A stretch of DNA of 64,000 nt from NCBI RefSeq assembly GCF_025698545.1, contig NC_068566.1, forward strand, positions 45,301,192-45,365,191. Reading direction: 5' to 3'. The notes under the pieces were generated by a model. The model searched no databases. It saw only the letters and a program-made list of their open reading frames with translations, and was not told the DNA's origin. This DNA comes from Gossypium raimondii (taxonomy: Eukaryota; Streptophyta; Magnoliopsida; Malvales; Malvaceae). The position numbers and the translations under genes were made by a program. The stretch's first letter is position 1; each line of letters opens with the position of its first letter. Below, one piece after another: positions 22,357-31,160 of the stretch.

Positions 22357-24984
22357 TGTAACACCCCTTACCCGAGACCGTCGCCGGAATCGAGTACGAG
22401 ATGTTATCCAATTTAACTTACCGATTCGGAGCATAAAAATTTGCCTTTAAAATTAAATTCACTGTTCACAACAAAACTGTCTACCTGTGTAACTGTCACT
22501 AATTTAATTATAACTCGAGCTACGAGAATCAAAATTTAAATCCGTAAATTTTCCCTGAAACTAGACTCATATTACTACTTACCGTAAAATTTTCAGAATT
22601 TTTTACTTGGCCAATTAGTACAGTTTATTCATTAAAGTATCCCCTGTTTCACAGCTCGACAGATCTGACCTCTCGGCACTAAAAATCAATTATCTCTTTG
22701 TACAGAATACATATAAGGTTATCGTTTGTTTCTTTTGAAAATAGACTCACTAAGAAATCTACACATATAAATTATGACCCATAATTCTTTCTGTACAATT
22801 TATAATGATTTTCTAAAGTCAGAAAAGGGGACTTCAAAAACCATTCTGACCCTGTCTCACTAAAATTCAAATATCTCAAAATACAGAATTCATTTTCCTA
22901 CATCGTTTCTTTCATATAAAAATAGACTTGATAAGATTTAATTCCATATATAATTCACTCTCTAATTCCATTTCTACTATTTATGGTGAATTTTACATTC
23001 ACGTCACTGCTGCTGTCAAAGAAACAGCTTCTTTGAATTAGTTACCATTTACACATACATAATACCAAAACATAATCTTTACTAACCATTTCAATAGCTA
23101 ATCTTAGCCATATCATTTGAACATGCTCAAAATGATCAAGACTCCATACATGCCATAGTTTAAACATTTTGAAAAGCACATAATACCGAGATGATTATGA
23201 TAGTGTGATACGAGCTCAACGATCCCCACTTGATCAAGTTCAAATCACTATATAACAAAGGAAAAGAAGAAATGTGTAAGCTATAAATAGCTTAGTAAGT
23301 TACATGTAAACAATAATTACTCATTTAATAATTAACACTTTTAACATATAACTAATCAAAACATTTCTTAGCAATTTCAATCACTTATACATGCACAATC
23401 TTACCAATTCACTTGCATATACATTTTCACACTTAACCTTTATCACCATGCTCATTCTTTTCAAATGTACCTGCATACACACTTCATTTCATATTCACTT
23501 TAACTCATTATTATTCCCGTTGAACACTCGGAATATACACAGATACGTAGAGATTTAGCACATAAGTGCAACACCGGTATGTAGCCGGCTACCATCATTA
23601 TGTAGCCGGCTACCATCGAAATGTAGCCGGCTACCATCAAACGTAGCCAAGCTACCAGCGATCAATAACACTGGAAATGTCCACGGGCCTGCTCACACAA
23701 GCTGTCAGGTGTCTGCAACACATGCTAGATCACCCAGCACCCGGGACTCACTGTAACACTGTAACACTGATCTCTAGTGACATGTCACTTGTATCCACTT
23801 CTATTCCTAAGTTCAACCGGGAATTTACACTTAACACTTTATTTTCAACACTTTAACACTTGAATAATTCATGAATAATTTTCCTTCCACATTGAATATT
23901 AATTCACATATCAAATATAATTCACAATTTATAAAAATATAACTATTATTTACACGTAACTTACCTCGGATGCAAAACGACTATTTTTTGTAATTTAGTC
24001 GATAACTTTCTCTTTTCCCCGATCACTTGCACTATTTCTTCTTTCTTGATCTATATTAACACAATTTAATACATTTTATCAACATTTCATTCAAATACAA
24101 TTCATACACAATATTTTGGCAAATTTACATTTTCCCCAAAACTTTTCAAAAATTCCACTTTTGTCCCTAAGCTCGTAAAAATAAAATTCACTAAATTCTT
24201 AAATTTCAAACTTCACTAAATCATATTTCATGCTCATAACAGCCCTCAATTTCACAAAATCACAACTTTATGCACACTTTACCTTCTTTCACAATTTAGC
24301 CCTTTTTCAACATTTTCATTGAAATTCATCTAGTAAAACTTGTAGTTAACACTTCAAACATTCATTATCTAACATCACTAATCAATTTACAATTATATCA
24401 TGAATGGGTCAATTTTTAAACTTCAATTTCATTTAAATTAAATGGTAGAAACATGAAATTCAAGCATCAATAAGCATAAAAATACGAAAATAATCAAAAA
24501 CGGGGCAAGAAATCACTTACAATTGAGCTTAGGAAGTTCAAGAACCCTAGCTATGGTGACATGAATTTTTTTTTGGCAGCAAACGTCTGATTTTAAGAAG
24601 ATGAACACTTGTTTTCATCTTTATTTTGTCTTTTATTCAATTTGGACAAAAATGCCCTTGACCCATTACTTAGATATTTTTCTAGAAATACCCTTTTGTG
24701 TCCATAACACTAATTCATGGTCTAATTGCCACATAAACACTTCCAATTTCATGCAATAATTCAATTAAGTCATTTAATCACTAATTAGACACACTTTGCA
24801 TTTTTCTCAATTTAGTCCTAAAAATTCAATTAAGCACTAAAGCATTAAAATTTTCTATCCATATTTTCACACAATATTTCAATCAATCAGTAACTAATAA
24901 AAATTTATAAAATTAAACTATTTCACTTCGGATTTGTGGTTACGAAACCACTATTCCGATTAGGCCCTATTTCGGGCTATCACA
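22357..24984 (-). repeat. 5' LTR of the chromovirus (complete)
   Basis: This 2628-bp LTR bounds the element on the right. Its tandem array (about 23578-23662) has the core TGTAGCCGGCTACCA, differing at the same base in each unit from the left LTR. On the - strand it would contain the promoter and transcription start of the element. No promoter motif was assigned with confidence. Confidence 0.92.
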
Positions 24985-24989
24985 AATTA

Positions 24990-25873
24990 TGACCATTGTT
25001 CAGAATTGGTCTCTAAACTATTGTTGTTATATCAATTAAGTCATGTCATTATTAAAACATGCCAAATATTACGTGGCATTGTAACAACTTGTTTTTTCAC
25101 CGGTGTAGAAAAATTCGACTTTGAGATCGAATTGTTTAAACTGAAAATTTCTGAAAAATTAAACCAAGAAGTTTCCGGGGCGAGAATGAGAATTGAGATG
25201 AAAATTATTAAAGAAATTAGTAAGTATAGTATAAAGACTAAATTGAAGAAGTAGTAAACATTAGGAGGATTAGGTGAGTTATTAATCAAAGCTATGAGTC
25301 GGAGGCAGTAGTTAGTGGATGATATTGATTTTAGCCATTGAAGTCCACTAACATATTTATGAATCAATAATGGCCATTAGATTTATGATTAGAAAAGGAT
25401 TTATATTATTATTATTATTATGAGAACATAAAAGGAAAGATGAAGGAGCATATTTGGTCATTCTCATCTCTCCCAGACGGCAAAGAAAGGAAGAAAGAAC
25501 AAATAAATTTTCTCTCCATGCCGTGAGTTCAATCCGAGAGGTTAGTGTTTCCTCCTTCAAATTTTGATTGAATTATAACTTTAGCTGTTACTTAAGAGTT
25601 AAGAACAGAACCTATTCAAGTGAATGTAGAAATTGAAAAGAAAATGCTTAGAAAACCTAGAAATACCATAAATGCTCAAATTCTGTATCCTTCGATATGG
25701 TGGTTGGATTTGTTTTGGCAAGTTCTTTTATTTGGTTTCTAGTAGAAAGATGTAACAGAGTAGCAGACTTCGATATGGGTTCATAATCATAATCATGGCC
25801 TTGCTTTAGTTATGGTGGTTATGCTTTTGTACCCTCTTCTTTAGTGACTGGTACGTGGATTGGGATCTTGCAG
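24990..25873. other. Spacer between the chromovirus and the gene-fragment cluster
   Basis: No intact gene is visible. The first part continues the sequence that lay left of 15189 before the insertion. A TTA microsatellite sits near 25406-25421. Short frames here have no recognisable protein. The missing first exon of the PRORSD1-like gene was looked for and not found. Confidence 0.5.
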
Positions 25874-26231
25874 GAGCTTCAAATAGAATTTTCCCAGTAT
25901 GAACATCCCGTTGTTTTGACAGTTGAAGCTCAGGTAAAAGAAGACTGCTAACTTGGCTCATGAATCCCTAAGCATATTCATGGATTATATAACTAAAATA
26001 TTTCTTCTCAATCAGGCAAAATATGTTGGGAATTTGGGAGGTGCATTGAGCAAAAATTTGTTCTTGAAGGTATAGTATAAAATGCTTTACAGTTACTCGG
26101 ACATGAAGGCTGAATGAATCTCAGATTTGTTTCTAATTTCCTGTGTGATTGCAAATGGTTATCCATGCAGGACAAGAAACATAGGTACTATGTTGTCTCT
26201 GCTCTTGCAGATACAAAAGTAGATTTGAAAG
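25874..26231 (+). pseudogene. Truncated PRORSD1/YbaK-like editing-domain gene (three internal exons)
   Basis: Three exon-like blocks with good splice sites, 25874-25933, 26016-26069 and 26171-26231, read in frame as ELQIEFSQYEHPVVLTVEAQ, AKYVGNLGGALSKNLFLK and DKKHRYYVVSALADTKVDLK. This matches the N-terminal part of the prolyl-tRNA synthetase-associated (YbaK/ProX) domain, a trans-editing domain that deacylates mischarged tRNA-Pro. There are no stops inside the blocks, but no first exon with a start codon and none of the later exons are found. It is a truncated genomic copy with introns, not a retrocopy. A chimeric transcript cannot be excluded. Confidence 0.75.
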
Positions 26232-26794
26232 GTACATTATTTTCTTTTTAAGAAAATTAATTTTTGTAATATGTGTTCAAGTTTTTCTTTTTAAATATTT
26301 GAAATAGTTTGTAATAAGGCTTCGCATTATCTTAACTGTTTCATAAGTTATGTATAAAATTATATATTGTGAATATATCATATATTAACTCATATAGTGT
26401 GGAATTTGGATCTGGTTTCGATTTTAATACAAAGATGGAAAAAAATAGTGTTGCCAAGGAATAGCGCCGTAAATGTGGGTCTATGACTCCATTGTAAAGG
26501 CAAAATAGGAAGCCAAAGCTAACTCCATTTGGTGAGTTTTGTTGGGGGCTCCAAATGAAAATGGATAACTATATCATTTAGTTTAAAATGAATTAGTTTG
26601 TTTTCAATAAACATTTTAGCTTTTTGGAGAAAGGAAAAAGAAGAAAGAGGAGCAAATTATGTTAAGTGAAATTCAGAATTAGTTTTGAGATATGTTTATT
26701 CTAAACGAATTCAATGTTTTGATGGTGAACTATTTCTTTATCCACATAATTTCTCATGTATGATTCGGTTTCATATTTCGATCATCTCTTTCAG

Positions 26795-27205
26795 AGTGAG
26801 CTTCCACTGGTGGGAAATCGTGCCCCGATTTTGAGGTGAGGCCGTCTTTGACCGAGAGTTCATTAAGGTATCTTATGTGGATATTGTTCTCAAGTATAGG
26901 CACTTAAATAAAATTTTCCCTCTTTTGTTATGATTACATATGTTTTTTCCAATTCTATTCTGAACTATGCATTATTCTTTCAAGTCAAGCTCTCTGAATA
27001 CATTGGGAAGAAATATGTGATTCTCTTCTTTTACCCGTTGGACTTCACATTTGTTTGCCCCACAGGTGTCTTTCACTCTGAACAACTAGCCTAATAGTTT
27101 TCTATGATATTAGAGTCTCATTCTTACTTTCACCTCCTAAAATGCTTCCTGCTTGCAGAGATTACTGCTTTCAGTGACCGCTATGAAGAATTTGAGAAGC
27201 TAAAT
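26795..27205 (+). pseudogene. 2-Cys peroxiredoxin gene fragment, broken
   Basis: Three exon-like blocks are seen. 26795-26867 reads ELPLVGNRAP and then, after two 1-nt losses, the EAVFDQEFIK-like remainder with stops. 26985-27065 reads [20 protein letters not shown] followed by TFVCPT. 27159-27205 reads EITAFSDRYEEFEKLN. The FTFVCP motif is the peroxidatic cysteine loop of typical 2-Cys peroxiredoxins (BAS1 type, chloroplast hydroperoxide reduction). The 5' exon with the transit peptide and everything after EFEKLN, including the resolving cysteine, are absent. Introns are kept, so the copy arose at the DNA level. Confidence 0.8.
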
Positions 27206-27960
27206 AACTTCTAATTTAACATACATGACACCTAATTTTATAAGTTTAATTTTTAGTTCATTTGTTGCTTATCTCGTGTTCTCTTTATGCTACTTTTTGT
27301 GGTTTTTGTTGATACTAGATGGGACTTGTGTGGATTATTTGTCATGCTCTATATTTCTTGAAATTACTTTGGAAAGAGTGTGTATGCTTGGTGGACAATG
27401 TGATGACCAATCATATTGACAAGGGAAGTGTATGGTCGAGCATGGTTCTATTTCTTAGGGGGAGATATATTCTAGTTTTCGTTGATTTGTTCAGATTGTG
27501 TGTTAATTGTTTGTTGTTGATCTTGTCAAAATGTCAAAGAGGGAGATTATTAGAACTTTGATTGCTTCTCTTGTTTTATTTCATGTTCGAACAACATATA
27601 GAATAACAATTTTGTATAGTCAAAGTTTTTAGTGTTGGCATATTTGACTTTTTAATTACATGGCTTTTGCTTTAATTTTATTTAGCAGCAAATGAGGAGG
27701 CATGGAAGTTGAAGATGGGATTAATGAGATTATCTTTAGTTTAGGCTAAGCCTTTCTCTAGAATCTTGGGAACCTTAGAACCTTTCTATACAAGCTTTTG
27801 TTGTTTCGTTTGTTTAGCTGTACTTTGTTTTGTTTTTGACAGTTTTTAGTTTTTAAGGGTTTGAGACATGAATACAGCATTGCAGGAGATGTTTTCTTAT
27901 TTGTTTTCTTATTTTATCAGGTCTCTTTCATTACATAATAATGTTTTAATTATGTTGATT
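27206..27960 (+). other. Spacer with a possible Copia-like polypurine tract
   Basis: The stretch is T-rich with no gene. At 27530-27556 the words TGTCAAAATGTCAAAGAGGG and AGATTATTAGAAC resemble the polypurine tract and 3' LTR start of SIRE-type Copia elements (AAAGGGGGAGATTGTT). No RT or integrase is seen, so this may be only the tip of a decayed element or chance. Confidence 0.3.
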
Positions 27961-27967
27961 TTTATAG

Positions 27968-28101
27968 GTTAGAAGGGAGAAAATCAGTGAAAGAATGAAG
28001 TATCTGTAAGATTTATACCAGGATGTAACAAAATCACAGGCAAAGCTGGTATGCTTGATGAAATCATCAATTATGTTTAATCTCTTCAACGGCAAGTAGA
28101 G
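27968..28101 (+). pseudogene. bHLH transcription factor exon fragment, broken
   Basis: The exon is bounded by TTTATAG| and |GTAAAA. It reads VRREKISERMKYL, then a stop where Gln is expected, then after a 1-nt loss PGCNKITGKAGMLDEIINYV, another Gln-to-stop change, and SLQRQVE. This is the basic region remainder, helix-loop-helix and start of the linker of the plant BEE/CIB/HBI1-type bHLH group, which bind E-box DNA as dimers. Both stops are CAA to TAA changes. No neighbouring bHLH exon was found, so one exon was captured or left behind. Confidence 0.8.
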
Positions 28102-28479
28102 GTAAAAAAAACATGTAATGAGAAAGAACATATGGATTTGTGTATGAACACAAAAATTCTTTTTCATTTCTAGTAATTACTTAACTGCTTTAAGAAACTA
28201 CTTTGATATAATTCAAACACATATATAGAGTAGAAAAAGAAGGGTTTTGACTTACCAGATCAAAGTTGAGAACAATATTGATAGGATGAGTCGAGAATAT
28301 GAGCTTCTTTGAGTCTGCTGTGAGTGTCAATTGAAGGAGTTGAAGAGCAGGGTTTTTGCAGGAAAAGAAATTAATTTAATTTTCAAGGCTAAAATGGTAA
28401 AATGATAAGCAAAAATAAGGGCGTTTTTGTGCATTACGATTATAGCAGCTCGATAAATTCATCCATCTTTGAAATCTTC

Positions 28480-28613
28480 TCCATGAAAATCGGTGACCAA
28501 AGTGTTTGAAAGGAAAACTCACTTCACTGACCGTGCAAACCAAACAACTGCTGCAGTGAGTTTGGCACTGTAAACGCACCTCACTGGTACTAACTGGGCA
28601 TCCAAAGGAGCAC
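28480..28613. mobile_element. Possible solitary PIF/Harbinger-like end
   Basis: The - strand from 28613 reads GTGCTCCTTTGGATGCCCAG, then CCAGTGAGGTGCGTTTACAG, next to TTA. It resembles the Harbinger end at 11645 (TTTGGATG, GGTGAGGT, GTTTAC). No partner end was found within the gene-fragment cluster. Confidence 0.35.
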
Positions 28614-28625
28614 TAAATCCATAAC

Positions 28626-29146
28626 TAGACTTGTTCATGGGTCAGGTTACACGCCCAGGCCCGAAGGCCTACCTAAAATTCGAGAGGGTTTTGGGCAAAA
28701 ATATTAGGCCCAAAAAATAGGCTTGCACAAAAGAATTATGCCCATTTAAAATATGGGTTGGGCTCAGGCTTGAGCATTCAAGTCCCGGGCTCAGCCCTAC
28801 CGGTTTTAAGATTATAATATTTTATATATTATGTAATTTAGAATACATTAAAAAATAAATCTATATTAAATATATAATACTACTCTAATGTAAACATTAA
28901 CAAAATGTTAAGATGACTATATAAAAAATTTTAATAAATAAAAATTATATAAAAATATTAAATATTAAAATAAAATAAATATTTTTTAAAAATAATTAAA
29001 AATAATATGGGCGGACCTAAATAGCATGAGTTAGTCTTTTGCAAATATTGACGGGTTTGGACAAAATTTTAGGCCGAGTCAGGCTTGGTAAGCATAAAGT
29101 AAGTTAATATCATACTTAAACCCGACTCAACTCATGAACACCTCTA
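28626..29146. mobile_element. hAT-type MITE, family B copy 1
   Basis: The left end is TAGACTTGTTCATGGGTCAG and the right end CGACTCAACTCATGAACACCTCTA, an imperfect inverted repeat. Flanks are TCCATAAC (28618-28625) and CCCATAAC (29147-29154), 7 of 8 identical. The interior is AT-rich and noncoding, with GGGC-rich subterminal words. Relatives with the same core (TACTACTCTAATGTAAACA) lie at 55890-56330 and 62290-62648. Confidence 0.75.
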
Positions 29147-29154
29147 CCCATAAC

Positions 29155-29573
29155 TAGACCTGTCCATGGGCCGGGCGGCCCGCCCGAAATATGGGAGGGT
29201 TGGGGTAAAAATATAGGCCCGAAATATAGGCTTGGGTAAAAAACGAGGCCCGTTTAAAAAAATGGGCCGGGCTCGGGCTCAACTTTTTTGGCCCGAGCCT
29301 AGCCCGGCCCAGCCCGAATATAATAAATATATATTTTTTACTTTTTACTTTTTTAATTTTAAAATACTTTAAAAATATTTTTGTTTTTGTTTTTTTTATT
29401 TTTAAAATATTTTTTGTGTTTATTAAAAATTAGGCCGGGCCGGGTCGGGCTCAGGCTTATTATTTTTTCCCCGGGCCGGGCATGGGCAAAATTTTAGGCC
29501 CATATTTCAGGTTGGGCTCGGGCCTAAGAGTCGGGTCGAAATTTTTTCCCGACCCGGCCCATGGACAGGTCTA
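29155..29573. mobile_element. hAT-type element, family A copy 2
   Basis: TAGACCTGTCCATGGGCCGG begins the element and CCGGCCCATGGACAGGTCTA ends it, near-perfect terminal inverted repeats. The 8-mer CCCATAAC flanks both sides (29147-29154 and 29574-29581). The 419-bp interior is AT-rich, shorter than copies 1 and 3 and unlike them in the middle. The left duplication is also the right duplication of the family B element, so the two elements abut. Confidence 0.88.
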
Positions 29574-29737
29574 CCCATAACCTACGTATAGGAAAATTTA
29601 ATTATTTTAATATCAACAACATTGATAATGATGTCATTTGATATTTATTTTTTTCTTCATTCAACTTTTTTCATTTGAATTAATATAAATATTTTTTCAT
29701 CAAATACCAAAATTTGACCTTTTTTTTTTTAACAATC

Positions 29738-29908
29738 TAATTATAGGTTCTGATCATATCTATTATTTTTGACACGATATCTAAAACTACTCATAGTCCC
29801 TACCTAATCTATAAATAAGAGGATAATGCGCTTCAGCACCCTCAAACCCACGTCTTCCTACATTGACAATAATACCTATACCAATCGCGCTAATACTCAA
29901 TCGGCAAT
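29738..29908 (-). repeat. tRNA-derived SINE-like repeat, copy 1
   Basis: On the - strand the unit begins with a tRNA-like head (box-A-like TTAGCGCGATTGG, box-B-like GGGTTTGAGG) and continues through CTCTTATTTATAGATTAGG to ATGATCAGAACC, near an A-run on that strand (29719-29731). Related units in the same orientation lie at 45553-45705, 54022-54098 and 54905-55320. The last has a better box B (GGGTTCGAGTCC). The RNA-polymerase-III origin is inferred from these boxes. Confidence 0.5.
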
Positions 29909-30110
29909 TAAAAGTAACATATGGTAGGAGAAAATTATGGAGATGGCTGAATTCTTAAAGTTTTTAATTATTTGGTCCAATAATCATAAACAAACAAATA
30001 ATATGGGAATGAATATATTAATTTCAAGGCAGGTCCACATCTTACTTCTCTTCAACATTATTTTTATAACGATGCCGTGTTATGTGAAAGAGAAGAAAGT
30101 TTAAATGATA
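29909..30110. other. Spacer
   Basis: No gene or repeat boundary is seen. Confidence 0.4.
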
Positions 30111-30124
30111 CCTTTAAAAAGATG

Positions 30125-30415
30125 AAAGGAAAAAACTAACATCCTCTCTAAAAATTCAATATTAGTCCTTGTAATTTGTAAAAGTTACAGATTTAGTTCC
30201 TCTCTAAACAGTATATATATGATGATTTGTTTGGCACCTCAGATTTTAGAAAATAGCAAAACTTAACTTGATAAATTTAATAGTTATAGTTTGGTGAATT
30301 TTGAAAATTTAAAACACAGGGGACTAAAATGACCAAATTAAAGTACAAGATTAAATCCATAACTTTTGTAAAGTACAAGGATTAATAGCAAATTTTAACC
30401 AAAATTAAAATCGAA
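30125..30415. repeat. Inverted-repeat (MITE-like) unit
   Basis: ATTAGTCCTTGTAATTTGTAAAAGTTA on the left is mirrored by TAACTTTTGTAAAGTACAAGGATTAAT on the right, around AT-rich noncoding DNA. Target duplications were not identified. Confidence 0.45.
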
Positions 30416-30422
30416 AAATAAA

Positions 30423-30956
30423 GGGTGTACTACACCCATAGTTACTAAACTATTAGTAAGTTTAAGTTTTGGTTTTGGTCACTCAACTTCAAGAAGTTAC
30501 AAAATGGTCATTAAACTATTAAAAGACTCTAATTTAAGTCACTTGATTATTAAAATCGTTGTTGTATAGCCTTCTCTCTTCACATTACCTGCACCAATCG
30601 AAAGCTCACATTCCCTTCTCTACTACAATTCAATTTTTTTCATAAAATAACTTTGAACATCACAAGTCTGTTAACCAAAATCCAAACTTCTTTATTTTCC
30701 GATCTCCAACACTGATTGTCAAATAGACTTAGATCTAAGGTATGTTCTTCTACTCGCTGATGGGCACTGATCCACGGTATCGATCCTCGAATCATTGCTT
30801 GGAGCTCGCTAATAGAACTTAAAAAAAGCTTAACAGCCCAACGATTTAAATAAAAAAACTTTTAGCTAGATCAATAACACTTTTGTAACTTTTTAAAGTT
30901 GAGTTACTAAAACATAAATTTACTAATAATTTAGTGACATTAGTTATAGTTTACCC
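30423..30956. mobile_element. Inverted-repeat MITE, family D copy 1
   Basis: The left end contains TAGTTACTAAACTATTAGTAAG followed by a TCACTCAACTT block. The right end is the inverse, ending TTAGTTATAGTTTACCC. The interior (ACACTGATTGTCAAATAGAC, TTAGATCTAAG, CTCGCTGATGGGCACTGATC) is shared with 49511-50054. The GTTTACCC end is shared with the Mutator-like family A, which suggests the same superfamily, but no clean 9-bp duplication is visible. Confidence 0.55.
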
Positions 30957-31032
30957 ATAAAAAAAAATCAAAATTTGCTTCCTTTCTTCGTTAAAAGAAA
31001 AAAATTACTGCATTACGGCGGTGACTGCACAC

Positions 31033-31042
31033 ATATATAAAT
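31033..31042 (+). promoter_or_regulatory. TATA box of the UBC gene
   Basis: ATATATAAAT lies 119-128 bp upstream of the start codon at 31161. It would put transcription start near 31065 and give a leader of about 95 nt. Confidence 0.55.
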
Positions 31043-31160
31043 GAAGTCCTGGATTCATTCATTGATGTCTGAACCACTTTTGGGGGTTGCGTTTCTTTGT
31101 GAAGAAATCCCATTTCTCTTCTCTTCTCATTTGGTTTCCTCTTTTCTCAAGAAAAAAAAA

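Larger units (their letters stand above)
15194..24984 (-). mobile_element. Full-length Ty3/gypsy chromovirus (Tekay/Del-like), recent but coding-defective
   Basis: Two long direct LTRs (15194-17631 and 22357-24984) start TGTAACACCCC and end GGGCTATCACA on the + strand. The 5-bp target duplication AATTA is perfect (15189-15193, 24985-24989). The element reads on the - strand, so the right LTR is its 5' LTR. Next to it is a tRNA-iMet primer site, and a polypurine tract precedes the left (3') LTR. Domain order on the - strand is gag, protease, RT, RNase H, integrase, chromodomain. By eye the LTRs differ at roughly 15-18 substitutions, several 1-nt indels and one roughly 190-bp deletion, which implies recent insertion. 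The coding region is nevertheless split by several frameshifts. Confidence 0.93.

Noticed and set aside
15194-24984. Possibility that the chromovirus is autonomous
   Set aside because: Gag, RT, integrase and chromodomain are each split by frame changes, so no complete polyprotein can be read.
27225-27561. Hydrophobic open frames that could be a membrane protein
   Set aside because: T-rich sequence automatically yields Phe/Leu-rich frames. No homologous motif or gene structure is present.
28225-28375. Possible MADS-box or other transcription-factor remnant (QIKVENNIDRMSREYELL)
   Set aside because: The resemblance is weak, the frame has a stop, and no diagnostic residue pattern is present.
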